Of a DNA stretch of 64,000 nucleotides, positions 26,402 to 35,767 are shown piece after piece. Source of the DNA: CAVQUE01 sp046290435 (GTDB lineage: Bacteria; Actinomycetota; Acidimicrobiia; Acidimicrobiales; UBA8592); the NCBI GenBank assembly GCA_046290435.1, contig JBKAGO010000067.1, positions 62,001 to 126,000 of the forward strand, written 5' to 3'. The translations under genes were made by a program, and so were the position numbers. A model generated the notes under the pieces. That model was not told where the DNA came from and made no database searches. It was given only the letters and a program-made list of their open reading frames with translations. The first letter of the stretch is position 1. Each line of letters begins with the position of its first letter.

Positions 26402-26519
26402 GCCCGACCGACCCCACGGCTGCGACGGCCCGGCCGATGTGCGCACGCCCTCGACCAAAGCAGCGCGCTGATGGCGGCGGTTCGACGGATCGAGGCTTCG
26501 TTTCTCGCGCTCGCTGCGC

Positions 26520-27080
26520 TCACGGGCTGCCCGCACCACGGGCTTCGAGCCGGCGCCGGTAGCGGAGCTCGGTGACGTCGACGCCGCCGATGGCCTCGGT
26601 CTTCGCCAGCCCGTCGTCATGCCAGCCCTCGCGTTCGTAGAACCGGCGCGCTCGGTCGTTCTGCTCGACGACCCACAACACGGCATCGGTGTGACCTCGT
26701 GCCGCGAGCTCGCCGCACGCGAGCTCGTGCAGGGCCACAGCAGCACCGGTGCCCCACGCCGACGGGTCGGCGTTGAGCATCCAGAGCTCCCCGGTGGCGA
26801 GGTCCCCGAGGTCGTCGCGATCGGGTCCGACGGCGGCCATTGCCACGACGACACCGTCGAGCTCCGCGACGAGCGACTGCGCCGTCACCCCCACCGGCGC
26901 CCGATCGGACAGCCCGGTGGTGAGGCGCTCTCGCCACGCCGCGGCGACGGCGACCTCGTCGAGCGCGTCGAGATGGTCGTCGGTCATGACGCCGCGGTAG
27001 GCGGCCCTCCACGCGGCGACATGGATCGTCCCCATCCGGTCGGAGTCAGCCGGAACCGCACGTCGGACCTGGATCACCAT
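26520..27080 (-). CDS. GNAT-family N-acetyltransferase
   Basis: 186 residues, starting MVIQVRRAVPAD. Motifs are the N-terminal IHVAAWRAAYRGVM helix, a Gly-containing acetyl-CoA loop in the SAWGTGAAVALHELA segment (normally RGxGxG, here modified) and NDRARRFYEREGW near the C terminus, typical of GNAT. The substrate is unknown. The ATG lies seven bases after GAGACT on the coding strand, compatible with leaderless transcription. Confidence 0.88.
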   Translation of the reverse strand: MVIQVRRAVPADSDRMGTIHVAAWRAAYRGVMTDDHLDALDEVAVAAAWRERLTTGLSDRAPVGVTAQSLVAELDGVVVAMAAVGPDRDDLGDLATGELWMLNADPSAWGTGAAVALHELACGELAARGHTDAVLWVVEQNDRARRFYEREGWHDDGLAKTEAIGGVDVTELRYRRRLEARGAGSP

Positions 27081-27161
27081 GGCGCACAGTCTCGCCCGCA
27101 CCGAGCGAGGCGACGAGCCGATTTCGGCGCCCCAGCCCGCCAGAATCGAAGCCGTGCGGCA

Positions 27162-29723
27162 TCAGCCCAACGGCGCGGCGATGGTCATCGAAGTTCGCGT
27201 CCGTGGGCCCGGCGGGTCTGCTTCTCTCGCAGTCACGACCACGAGAGCCCCCGATGGGGCGATGCGAACCACGACACCGAACCGCTCGCCGCGCCTCGGC
27301 CGGGCCTCGAGTTCCGGGTGGTCCTGGTCGATGACCATCGCCGGCACCAGGCCATCGGGGCTGCCTCGGTAGACGAACGCCGCCCCGGCGCGACGACGAC
27401 CATCGACGGTGGCGCCGGGGGCGCCCACGACCAGATCGGCGAAACCATCGGCGTCGAGGTCGGCCACGGCCACCGACGCGCCGAAACGCATCCCACGGGT
27501 GAGACCCGAGCCGAAGTCCGCAGCTGTGAGGACCCGGCGCCTGCCGTCGATGATGGCGATGACACGCCCGGCCCTGACCGGATGGGCGTTGGGCTGTGCG
27601 AGGACGCGCCGGAGGTGGCCGGTCTCGCCCTCCGGGGCACTGTCGGCGCATCGCAACACCCGCCTACCGGGCCGGGATCGGCACTCCGGCGTGTTCTCGG
27701 GTGCTGCGGGCTCGGGCTCGGCGGTCGGGCCTGGAGGAGGCGGCCGCAGATCGGGGCGCGTCGGCGGCTCCGGGACGGGAACCGGGGGCCGCTCGGGACC
27801 GGGCGTCGGCACCGGGGGCGGCGGCGTCGGCCGCGCTGTGGGGGGCGGCGTGGGGGGCGGTGGTGGCGGCGCCGGCGCAGGCGTGGCAAGCGTGGTCAGT
27901 TCGACCACGGTCGCCGGCGAGCACCCGGAGCCGTTGCACGCTCTGATCTTCACCCGGTAGGGCGTCGCAGACCGAGTCTGCGCGACCGTGGCCTGCGTCC
28001 CGGTGTGGGGCACGGAGTACCAGATCGTCCACAGGAGACCCGAGGCCGCATAGCCGGCGACGAACGAATAGGCGAACTCATAGGTGTCGACCACATCCTG
28101 CGGCCTCCACGACGCCGCGATCGATGTGTGGGTCACCTCGTCGAGCGTCACCACCGGCGCCGCGGGAACGGTCAGCGCGGTCGTCGGATCAGACCAGAGC
28201 GAACACCGGTCGGCCTCGCATCCCCGAACCCGGTACCGGTAGGACGTCGCCGGTTCCAGGCCCGTGTCGGTGAACGTCGCCCACTGCCACCCGGCCGACG
28301 ACGATGTCGTCACCGTCACCCAGTCCTCTGCGTCGCTACTCCGTTGGAACTCATACACCGAGCCTTCGTGCGAGAACCACCGCAGCACGGCCGACGACTG
28401 GCTCACCGACGGGATGTGGAAGTGGGGCGCCGGTGGCGGCGGTTGCGGCGGGACCGTGAAGGCCTCGGGCTGTTGGTGCGCCTGCGCTGTCCACCCATGC
28501 CCGGGCACCCACGCGACCACGCGGAACTCGATGGTCTCGCCGACCGCGAAGGGCGTGCCGCTCGGATGGCCGGGGAGCCGCCAGCCCGAGGAACAGGACG
28601 ACCCCGAACCGGGCTGCGCGGTGCAGGTCTGCCAGGCGCCCGCATCGTCGTAGAGGTCGGGGGTCGTCTCTGCGACGACGTCGTCGATCCAGTCCGCATA
28701 GGCCGACACGCGCACGAACGCTTTGGAACCCCACAGCGGGCACCCGAGGATTCCCCACGACACGACACCGGCGAGATACTTGCGCCCGTCCGGCCCGGTG
28801 ATGACACCGGGGCCGCCCGAATCGCCGTTGCAGGTCGTCTGGGTCTTCGCCGGGTCGTCGTCGCCGACGCAGATCATCTCGGTCGAGACGAACGAGTTCC
28901 GGGGCCACACGTTCAACGACGGGCAGTCGTGACTGACGGTCGAACCGGTTGGTGACGCCATCACCTCCAGCGACGCATGCAGCAGGGCCGGCGACAGAAA
29001 GCCGTTGTACTGCGTGTTTCCCCATCCGTAGGTATCGAACGCCGTACCGGCGACGGGACCAGTGGGGTCGCGCCACAGCGGGAGCGTCTGCGCGTTGGGC
29101 ATCGGCTTCGTCAGCGTGATGACGGCGATGTCGTGGCTGAATGTGCTCGAGCCGTTCAACCAGCCGGGATGCACCACGTACCGCTCGACGCCGGGAAACC
29201 CGCCGGGGACGACAGGGGGCGGGCTCATCCTCGTGACACCGCCGCCGATGACCGGCCTGGTCAGCCTGGAGCTGGGGTCGGTCCTGTGGGCGGATCTCCA
29301 CGCGACCAGGCAGTGGGCCGCGGTGACCACATGGCGTGGGGTGATCAGCGTGCCTCCACAGCCTCCGATGTTGACCGCCCACGGCGCGTCGCCGGGCGCC
29401 GCCTCATCGCCGCCGATGATGAACGACGTCGGCGGCGGCTCGATCGATGGCGCCGCCGACGAGGTGGGCGCCGACGAGGTGGGCGCCGGCGGCGGGGCAG
29501 GCGTGATGCGGCGCCACTGCACCTGATGATGGGAAGCACCGGGCGCGGCCTCGTAGCGCACGGTGAGATGGTGGCCCGGGGTCGACTCCACCCAGGCGTT
29601 CGCCGACTCGGAGGCGCCCGCCGGGTGGTCGTACGCGTCGACGACGGTGAACATCGACGCCAGCAGCACCGTGGCCAGCAGCGCGGCGATGGCGCGGCGG
29701 GAGGGGGCGCTGCGTCGGTCCAT
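27162..29723 (-). CDS. Secreted trypsin-like serine protease with FN3-like and FG-GAP-like modules
   Basis: 853 residues from ATG 29723 (AGGGTGAG ahead). A signal peptide (about 1–30) precedes a short beta segment and the S1 domain: FIIGGDEAAPGDAPW, TAAHC (His137), SHDIAV (Asp198), CNGDSGGPG (Ser302). After about 380 come two or three fibronectin-III-like domains with paired Cys, a Pro-rich hinge (about 665–720), and a C-terminal segment with FGASVAVADLDADGFADLV, an FG-GAP/integrin-like calcium loop. It would act outside the cell on proteins. The mature N terminus follows activation before IIGG as in trypsin. Confidence 0.88.
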   Translation of the reverse strand: MDRRSAPSRRAIAALLATVLLASMFTVVDAYDHPAGASESANAWVESTPGHHLTVRYEAAPGASHHQVQWRRITPAPPPAPTSSAPTSSAAPSIEPPPTSFIIGGDEAAPGDAPWAVNIGGCGGTLITPRHVVTAAHCLVAWRSAHRTDPSSRLTRPVIGGGVTRMSPPPVVPGGFPGVERYVVHPGWLNGSSTFSHDIAVITLTKPMPNAQTLPLWRDPTGPVAGTAFDTYGWGNTQYNGFLSPALLHASLEVMASPTGSTVSHDCPSLNVWPRNSFVSTEMICVGDDDPAKTQTTCNGDSGGPGVITGPDGRKYLAGVVSWGILGCPLWGSKAFVRVSAYADWIDDVVAETTPDLYDDAGAWQTCTAQPGSGSSCSSGWRLPGHPSGTPFAVGETIEFRVVAWVPGHGWTAQAHQQPEAFTVPPQPPPPAPHFHIPSVSQSSAVLRWFSHEGSVYEFQRSSDAEDWVTVTTSSSAGWQWATFTDTGLEPATSYRYRVRGCEADRCSLWSDPTTALTVPAAPVVTLDEVTHTSIAASWRPQDVVDTYEFAYSFVAGYAASGLLWTIWYSVPHTGTQATVAQTRSATPYRVKIRACNGSGCSPATVVELTTLATPAPAPPPPPPTPPPTARPTPPPPVPTPGPERPPVPVPEPPTRPDLRPPPPGPTAEPEPAAPENTPECRSRPGRRVLRCADSAPEGETGHLRRVLAQPNAHPVRAGRVIAIIDGRRRVLTAADFGSGLTRGMRFGASVAVADLDADGFADLVVGAPGATVDGRRRAGAAFVYRGSPDGLVPAMVIDQDHPELEARPRRGERFGVVVRIAPSGALVVVTAREADPPGPRTRTSMTIAAPLG

Positions 29724-29910
29724 GCCACTCACCCTGCTGATGGTGACAGCACAGCCACTCTTCGCAGCTGAAACGGGTCGTCGGGTCCGGGCCATGGGGC
29801 CTGGGTGAAATCACACGGATGCCCCGCGCGGACTGCGGGCTGGCTCATCCTCCGCTCCGATCCGAATCTCGCGGACCGGCGCAAGATCGCGCACCGGCGG
29901 CCGGCGGCAC

Positions 29911-31050
29911 TCAGACCGGCAGGCCCAGTCCCCGGGAGAGCACCAGGCGCTGGATCTCGCTGGTTCCCTCGCCGATCTCGAGGATCTTGGCGTCGCGGTA
30001 GAAGCGGACCACGGGTGTCTCCTCCATGAAGCCGGCCCCACCGAACACCTGCGTCGCAACCCGCGTTGCGTCGACCGCGACCTCGGTGGAGTACAGCTTG
30101 GCCATGGCTGCCGCCTGCGCGATCGGACGGCCCTGGTCCTTGAGCCACGCGGCCTTGTAGGTGAGGTTGCGGGCGTTCTCCACCGCCACGGCGAGATCGG
30201 CCAACTGGAAGGCCAGCCCCTGGAATCGCCCGATCGGTCCACCGAACGCGTGACGGGACTTCGCGTACTCGGTGGCCTGTTCGAGACACGCCCGAGCGCA
30301 CCCCAGCGCCAGCGCGGAGATGGCGATGCGGCCGTCGTCGAGGATGGAGAGGAAGTTGCGGAATCCCGCGCCCGGCGCACCGAGCAGGTTCTCCGCCGGC
30401 ACCCGGCAATCGGCGATCGTCAGGCCGTGGGTGTCGCTGGCGTGCCAGCCGAGCTTGTCGTAGGCCGGTTCGACGATCAGGCCGTCGGTGCCGGCAGGGA
30501 TGACGAAGGCGGAGATCCCGTCGTCGGTGCGCGCCGTGACGGTGACGATGGAGGTCATCGTGCTGCCACAGTTGGTGATGAACGCCTTGCTGCCGTCGAT
30601 GACCCACGCATCGCCGTCGAGCCGCGCCCGGGTGCGGGTGGCGCCGGCGTCGCTGCCGCCGTCGGGTTCGGTCAGCCCGAAGGCACCCAACGCCCGGCCC
30701 GCCACGAGGTCCGGGAGCCAGGTGTCCTGCTGGGCCTCGGTGCCGAACCGGTAGATGGGGTTCGCTCCGAGACCCACCGCTGCCGACAGCGTGATGCCCA
30801 TCGACTGGTCGACCCGTCCGATCTCCTCGATCGCGACGCACAGCGACGTGAAGTCGCCGCCGGCGCCGCCCCATCGCTCGGGGAACACCAGGCCGAACAG
30901 GCCGAGGTCGCCCATGGCACGTACGACGTCGGTCGGGAAATGGTGATCGCGATCCCACTGTGCCGCGTGCGGTTCGATCTCTGCTTCTGCGAAGTCGCGC
31001 ACGACACTCCGAAAGGCCTCGTGCTCGTCGCTCAGTTCCCAACCAGTCAT
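29911..31050 (-). CDS. Acyl-CoA dehydrogenase in a leucine/isovalerate-type cluster
   Basis: 379 residues with full family motifs: FGLTEPDGGSDAG, KAFITNCG, DKLGWHASDTHGL, QVFGGAGFM and EIGEGTSEIQR. The Glu in GEGT is at the catalytic position used by short-chain and branched dehydrogenases; isovaleryl-CoA dehydrogenases use another Glu and have GAGT here. So an isobutyryl/methylbutyryl/short-chain activity is possible despite the cluster. FAD enzyme, electrons pass to ETF. ATG overlaps the stop of the carboxylase subunit by 4 bp; it is the last gene of its operon. Confidence 0.9.
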   Translation of the reverse strand: MTGWELSDEHEAFRSVVRDFAEAEIEPHAAQWDRDHHFPTDVVRAMGDLGLFGLVFPERWGGAGGDFTSLCVAIEEIGRVDQSMGITLSAAVGLGANPIYRFGTEAQQDTWLPDLVAGRALGAFGLTEPDGGSDAGATRTRARLDGDAWVIDGSKAFITNCGSTMTSIVTVTARTDDGISAFVIPAGTDGLIVEPAYDKLGWHASDTHGLTIADCRVPAENLLGAPGAGFRNFLSILDDGRIAISALALGCARACLEQATEYAKSRHAFGGPIGRFQGLAFQLADLAVAVENARNLTYKAAWLKDQGRPIAQAAAMAKLYSTEVAVDATRVATQVFGGAGFMEETPVVRFYRDAKILEIGEGTSEIQRLVLSRGLGLPV

Positions 31051-33119
31051 CGGTTCTCCTTCGATTCGGTAACGGGGTCTGCCCCGTCGCCATCGTCGCC
31101 ACCGTCGGCCGGTTCGCCGATGGTGACCACCGGGGCGTCGAGGGCGACGGCATCGCCGACGGCCGCATGGACGACCGTGACCACCCCTGCGGTGGGCGCG
31201 CTCAGGGTGTGTTCCATCTTCATCGCCTCGACGATGGCGACGGTCTGCCCGGCGGTGACCGCCTCGCCGACGGCGACGTGCACGGCGATGACGTTGCCGG
31301 GCATCGGGCTGCGGATGGGGCCGGGGCCCGACGTGGCGGCGGCGGCGAGTGCGCTCTCGGGCGAGCGGTCGCAGTCGCGGATCTCCCATGCCGACCCGAG
31401 GATCGAGATCCATATCCGGTCGTCGAGGCAGTGCACGGTCAGGTGGGCGACTGCGCCGTCCACCGCGATCCGCATCGCGCCGTGTTCGTCGGGCTGGTGC
31501 GCGGTGGCCAGATGGACACCCCCGGACGCGGTGTCGCCGAGATCGACGTCCCACTGGGCCCCGGTGCGGTGACGGACACGGACCTCGACAGGGTCGTGGC
31601 CGCGCACCTCGAGGCGGCGCGGCACCCACGACGGCCCACCGTGGCGCCAGCCCACCGTCGCCTGCCACGGGTCGCCCCGGTGGGCGGAGCCGAGCAACGG
31701 CGCCAGCGCGGCTGCGATCAGCGCGGCCGCCGGCACGTCGCTCGCCACGAGGTCGGCGCTGCGCCGCTCGACGAGGCCCGTGTCGAGGCGCCCGGCGCGG
31801 ACGTCGTCGTCGGCGAGCAGGCGGCGGAGGAACCCGATGTTGGTGGCGACACCGACGATCGCGGTGGCCGCGAGTGCGGCGTCGAGGCGGGCGAGGGCAT
31901 GGGCGCGGTCGTCGCCGTGTGCGATGACCTTGGCCAGCATCGGGTCGTAGTCCGAACCGACGACCGATCCGTCAGCGATCCCGGAGTCGACACGCACGCC
32001 CGGCCCGCCGGGTTCGATCACCCGATGGATGACCCCGCCGGTGGGCAGGAAGTCGTTGGCGGGGTCCTCGGCATAGATGCGGGCCTCGACGGCATGGCCG
32101 CGCATGACGAGGTCGTCCTGGTCGAACGGCAGCGGCCGCCCCTCGGCGACATGGACCTGCAACGCAACGAGATCGACGCCGTAGATCATCTCGGTGACCG
32201 GGTGCTCGACCTGCAGCCGGGTGTTCATCTCCATGAAGAAGTACTCGTCGGGCGCCTCGTCGGACATGATGAACTCGACCGTCCCGGCCCCGACGTAGCC
32301 ACACGCCCGGGCCGCGGCGACCGCGCGGGCGCCCATGGCCGAGCGCACCTCGGCGGTGATCAGCGGCGACGGCGCCTCCTCGACGATCTTCTGGTGGCGC
32401 CGCTGCAGGCTGCACTCGCGCTCGCCCAGGTGGACGACGTTGCCGTGGGTGTCGGCCAGCACCTGGATCTCGACGTGGCGCGGCCGGTGCAGGAACCGTT
32501 CGACGAGCAGCGTGTCGTCGCCGAACGACGAGCGTGCCTCGCGCCGCGCCGCCTCGATGGCCGGGACGAGATCGGCCGCTGCCGTGACCAGCCGCATCCC
32601 CTTGCCGCCGCCGCCGGCCGAAGGCTTGATGAGCACCGGGAGGCCCACCTCCATCGCTGCGGCCGCGAGCGCATCGTCGTCGAGGCCTGCGCCGGAGCTG
32701 CCCGGCACGACGGGCACACCCGCCGCGGCGACGGTGGCCTTGGCGGCGATCTTGTCGCCCATGGCCTCGATGGCGGCGGCCGGGGGCCCGATGAAGACGA
32801 TGCCGTGCTCCTCGCAGCGCCGGGCGAGAACAGGGTTCTCGGACAGGAACCCGTAGCCGGGGTGGATCCCCCACGCGCCGGTGGCACGGGCGGCGTCGAC
32901 GATGCGGTCGACGTCGAGGTAGCTCTCCCGGGCCGGCGCCGGCCCGATGCGCACGGCGATGTCGGCGGCGCGGACATGGCGGGCGTCGGCGTCGGCGTCG
33001 CTGTAGACGGCGACCGATTCGATGCCGAGGTCGCGCAGGGTCTTCATGACGCGCACGGCGATCTCGCCGCGATTGGCGACGAGGACACGAGTTGCCGGGG
33101 AGCCGGAGGTAGGGGTCAT
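31047..33119 (-). CDS. Biotin-dependent acyl-CoA carboxylase, biotin carboxylase/BCCP subunit
   Basis: 690 residues. Biotin carboxylase domain (1–450): ANRGEIAVR, GGGGKGMR ATP loop, RHVEIQVLAD, EMNTRLQVEHPVTE. A linker domain and a C-terminal biotinyl domain with EAMKMEH (biotinylated Lys) follow. Paired with the next gene it should form a methylcrotonyl-CoA (or geranyl-CoA-type) carboxylase. Start: the ATG at 33119; a GTG at 33128 that overlaps the upstream stop (GTGA) is an equally possible start adding three residues. The frame reads on upstream only as antisense-like filler. Confidence 0.92.
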   Translation of the reverse strand: MTPTSGSPATRVLVANRGEIAVRVMKTLRDLGIESVAVYSDADADARHVRAADIAVRIGPAPARESYLDVDRIVDAARATGAWGIHPGYGFLSENPVLARRCEEHGIVFIGPPAAAIEAMGDKIAAKATVAAAGVPVVPGSSGAGLDDDALAAAAMEVGLPVLIKPSAGGGGKGMRLVTAAADLVPAIEAARREARSSFGDDTLLVERFLHRPRHVEIQVLADTHGNVVHLGERECSLQRRHQKIVEEAPSPLITAEVRSAMGARAVAAARACGYVGAGTVEFIMSDEAPDEYFFMEMNTRLQVEHPVTEMIYGVDLVALQVHVAEGRPLPFDQDDLVMRGHAVEARIYAEDPANDFLPTGGVIHRVIEPGGPGVRVDSGIADGSVVGSDYDPMLAKVIAHGDDRAHALARLDAALAATAIVGVATNIGFLRRLLADDDVRAGRLDTGLVERRSADLVASDVPAAALIAAALAPLLGSAHRGDPWQATVGWRHGGPSWVPRRLEVRGHDPVEVRVRHRTGAQWDVDLGDTASGGVHLATAHQPDEHGAMRIAVDGAVAHLTVHCLDDRIWISILGSAWEIRDCDRSPESALAAAATSGPGPIRSPMPGNVIAVHVAVGEAVTAGQTVAIVEAMKMEHTLSAPTAGVVTVVHAAVGDAVALDAPVVTIGEPADGGDDGDGADPVTESKENR

Positions 33120-33124
33120 CTCGG

Positions 33125-34774
33125 TCACATCCGGAAGATGCCGTTGGAGATGGGCTCGAGCGGCGCGCAGGCGACCGCGCCGAGCGCGAGCCCCAGGACG
33201 GTGCGGGTGTCGCGTGGTTCGATGATGCCGTCGTCCCACAGCCGAGCCGTGGCGTAGTACGGGTTGCCCTCGTGCTCGTACTGGTCGCGGATCGGGGCCT
33301 TGAAGGCCTCTTCGTCGTCGGCGGGCCAGTCGACGCCCTGGCCGGCCATCTGGTCGCGGCGCACCGTGGCCAGCACGCTGGCTGCCTGCTCGCCGCCCAT
33401 CACCGAGATCCGGGCGTTCGGCCACATCCACAGGAACCGGGGCGAGTACGCACGCCCGCACATCGAGTAGTTGCCGGCCCCGAACGACCCGCCGATGACC
33501 ACTGTCAGCTTCGGGACCCGGGCACATGCGACGGCGGTGACCATCTTGGCGCCGTGCTTGGCGATGCCCCCGGCCTCGTACTCGCGGCCGACCATGAAGC
33601 CGGTGATGTTCTGGAGGAACAGCAGGGGGATCCGGCGTTGGTCGCACAACTCGACGAAGTGCGCCCCCTTCATGGCCGATTCGGAGAACAGCACGCCGTT
33701 GTTGGCGACGATGCCCACCGGATGCCCGCAGATGCGGGCGAACCCGGTGACCAGGGTGGAGCCGTAGTCGCGCTTGAACTCGAGGAACCGGCTGGCGTCG
33801 ACCAGTCGGGCGATGACCTGGCGGACGTCGTAGGGCGTGCGGAGGTCGCCGGGAACGACGCCGTGGAGTTGATCGGGATCGACCGTCGGGTCCTCGGATT
33901 GCGTCACCTCCCACGGCGGCGGCGGTGGCGGCGGCAGCGTCGCGACGATGCTGCGCACGATCCCCAGCGCGTGACCGTCGTCGGAGGCGAGGTGGTCGAT
34001 CACCCCGGAGACGTGGGTGTGCAGGTGCCCACCGCCGAGGTCCTCGGCGGTGACGATCTCGCCGGTTGCCGCCTTGACCAGCGGCGGCCCGCCGAGGAAC
34101 ACGGTGCCCTGGTCGCGGACGATGACCGCCTCGTCGCTCATCGCGGGCACGTACGCCCCGCCTGCAGTGCACGAACCCAGCACCGCCGCGATCTGCGCGA
34201 TGCCCTTCGCCGACATGGTTGCCTGGTTGTAGAAGATGCGCCCGAAGTGTTCGCGGTCGGGGAACACGCTGTCCTGTTCGGGCAGGAATGCGCCGCCGGA
34301 GTCGACGAGGTAGACGCAGGGCAGTCGGTTGTCGAGTGCGACTTCCTGCGCCCGGAGGTGCTTCTTGACGGTCATCGGGAAGTACGTGCCCCCCTTGACC
34401 GTGGCGTCGTTGGCGACGACGACACACAGCCGGCCGGCCACCCGACCGACGCCGGTGATGATCCCTGCGCCCGGCGCCTCGCCGTCGTACATGCCGTGGG
34501 CGGCCAGCGGCGACAGCTCGAGGAACGGCGAACCGGGATCGAGCAGCGACTCGACCCGCTGGCGTGGCAGCAGCTTGCCCCGTGACACGTGCCGCTCTCG
34601 CGATGCGGCGGAGCCACCGAGGGCCGCCTCCGCCCGCAACGTGCGGAGCTCCGCCACCAGCTCGTCCATCGACGCGGCGTTGGCTGCCAACTGTTCTGCG
34701 CCGGGACCGCCCGACGCGTCGAGCTGCGGCCAGTGCGACGACGGTTCCAAGACGTTCGATCTGTCGTTCCCCAC
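33125..34774 (-). CDS. Acyl-CoA carboxylase carboxyltransferase subunit (methylcrotonyl-CoA type)
   Basis: 549 residues with crotonase-like N and C halves: GGTYFPMTVKKHLRAQE, VDSGGAFLP, GSCTAGGAYVPAM, NNGVLFSESAMKGAHF, GGSFGAGNYSM. Length and motifs fit the MccB/AccD1 group that transfers CO2 from biotin to 3-methylcrotonyl-CoA. The start at GTG 34774 is exactly eight bases after a TAAGGT -10 box on this strand, implying leaderless mRNA; an in-frame GTG at 34792 lies within or above the promoter and is unlikely. First gene of a three-gene operon divergent from the lyase. Confidence 0.93.
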   Translation of the reverse strand: MGNDRSNVLEPSSHWPQLDASGGPGAEQLAANAASMDELVAELRTLRAEAALGGSAASRERHVSRGKLLPRQRVESLLDPGSPFLELSPLAAHGMYDGEAPGAGIITGVGRVAGRLCVVVANDATVKGGTYFPMTVKKHLRAQEVALDNRLPCVYLVDSGGAFLPEQDSVFPDREHFGRIFYNQATMSAKGIAQIAAVLGSCTAGGAYVPAMSDEAVIVRDQGTVFLGGPPLVKAATGEIVTAEDLGGGHLHTHVSGVIDHLASDDGHALGIVRSIVATLPPPPPPPWEVTQSEDPTVDPDQLHGVVPGDLRTPYDVRQVIARLVDASRFLEFKRDYGSTLVTGFARICGHPVGIVANNGVLFSESAMKGAHFVELCDQRRIPLLFLQNITGFMVGREYEAGGIAKHGAKMVTAVACARVPKLTVVIGGSFGAGNYSMCGRAYSPRFLWMWPNARISVMGGEQAASVLATVRRDQMAGQGVDWPADDEEAFKAPIRDQYEHEGNPYYATARLWDDGIIEPRDTRTVLGLALGAVACAPLEPISNGIFRM

Positions 34775-34782
34775 GGGCGGAC

Positions 34783-34826
34783 ACCTTAACACGGACTAAG
34801 GCGCCGAACTGAACCGAGACTAAGGT
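34783..34826. promoter_or_regulatory. Divergent promoter/operator of the leucine-type cluster
   Basis: Each direction has a TAAGGT -10 box: 34783–34788 on the minus strand and 34821–34826 on the plus strand. CCTTA and TAAGG arms (34784–34788, 34797–34801) form an 18-bp interrupted palindrome over the minus-strand -10 box, and ACTAAGG recurs at 34819–34825. The adjacent TetR gene makes this a likely operator pair that would block both promoters. Confidence 0.6.
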
Positions 34827-34852
34827 ACGTTCGTCGGGGGAGGGCGCCGACC

Positions 34853-35767
34853 ATGAGCGATGGCACCGCAGTGATCATCAGAGACGTGACCCCACGGGAC
34901 GGACTGCAGAGCGAGACGCCCCTGCCGCCGGCCGTCCGCGCGGAACTGGCAATCGCGCTCGCTGCGGCCGGCGTCGCACATGTCGAAGCTGCCTCGTTCG
35001 TGTCGCCACGACACGTTCCCGCCATGGCCGGGGCAGCCGAGGTGTTCGCCCACGCATCGGCTACCGGCGCGACGTGGTGGGCGCTCGTTCCCAACGCACG
35101 TGGTGCCGCCGATGCGATCGCTGCCGGCGCACGGCACCTGACCATCACCATCTCCGCTTCCCCCGGGTACAGCATCAAGAACGTCGGACGAACCCCGACC
35201 GAGGCCGTCGCCGAGTCGGCCCGCATCGCCGAGGTCGCCGACGAGGCGTCCGCTGACGTGGAGATCGACGTGGTCGTGTCGTGTGCATTCGGGTCGCCGT
35301 TCGGCGACGTCACGAGCCCCACACCGGTCGTCGAGCTCGTCGGTTCGACGATCGACCACCTGCCGTCGGCACGGATCACGCTGGCCGATACCACGGGCAC
35401 GGCGACCCCTCGCCGACTGGGCGCCGTCATCGACGCACTTCCGGAACCCGCACGGCTCGACCTCGGGCTGCATCTCCACGACACGCGTGGCACGGCGCTC
35501 GCCAACGCGTTGTGGTCCCTCGACCACGGCGTACGCCGCTTCGACACCGCGGTCGGCGGACTCGGCGGGTCGCCCTTCGCCCCGGGGGCAGGCGGCAACC
35601 TGGCCACCGAGGAGCTCGTGATGATGCTCGACGACATGGGAATCGACACCGGCGTCGACCTCGCAGCGGTCCTGTCGATCGCCGACGGGTTACCGGACCT
35701 CGTCGGCCACGACACGCCCGGCCGGACCGCCGCAGCCGGCCCCCTCGGCCGATTCGATTCCCGATGA
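34853..35767 (+). CDS. Hydroxymethylglutaryl-CoA lyase family protein
   Basis: 304 residues, HMGL-like TIM barrel. Motifs: RDVTPRDGLQ, ASFVSP, LADTTGTATP, LHLHDTRG and GGLGGSPFAPGAGGNLATEEL. The lyase splits HMG-CoA to acetyl-CoA and acetoacetate, the last step of leucine breakdown, consistent with the divergent carboxylase operon. In well-studied lyases the late loop has Cys (GGCP), needed for catalysis; here Ser240 replaces it. GGGGGAGGG lies before the ATG. It is co-translated with the TetR gene (ATGA overlap). Confidence 0.85.
   Translation: MSDGTAVIIRDVTPRDGLQSETPLPPAVRAELAIALAAAGVAHVEAASFVSPRHVPAMAGAAEVFAHASATGATWWALVPNARGAADAIAAGARHLTITISASPGYSIKNVGRTPTEAVAESARIAEVADEASADVEIDVVVSCAFGSPFGDVTSPTPVVELVGSTIDHLPSARITLADTTGTATPRRLGAVIDALPEPARLDLGLHLHDTRGTALANALWSLDHGVRRFDTAVGGLGGSPFAPGAGGNLATEELVMMLDDMGIDTGVDLAAVLSIADGLPDLVGHDTPGRTAAAGPLGRFDSR

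Noticed and set aside
27118..27130. GATTTCGGCGCC near 27.12 kb as another copy of the palindromic repeat
   Set aside because: Only one arm is present, with no inverted partner nearby.
31047..34784. Possible fusion of biotin carboxylase and carboxyltransferase in one frame
   Set aside because: The carboxylase frame stays open far upstream, but the extra part is out of frame with the real carboxyltransferase and is Arg-rich filler. The two genes are separate with an overlap or 5-bp gap.
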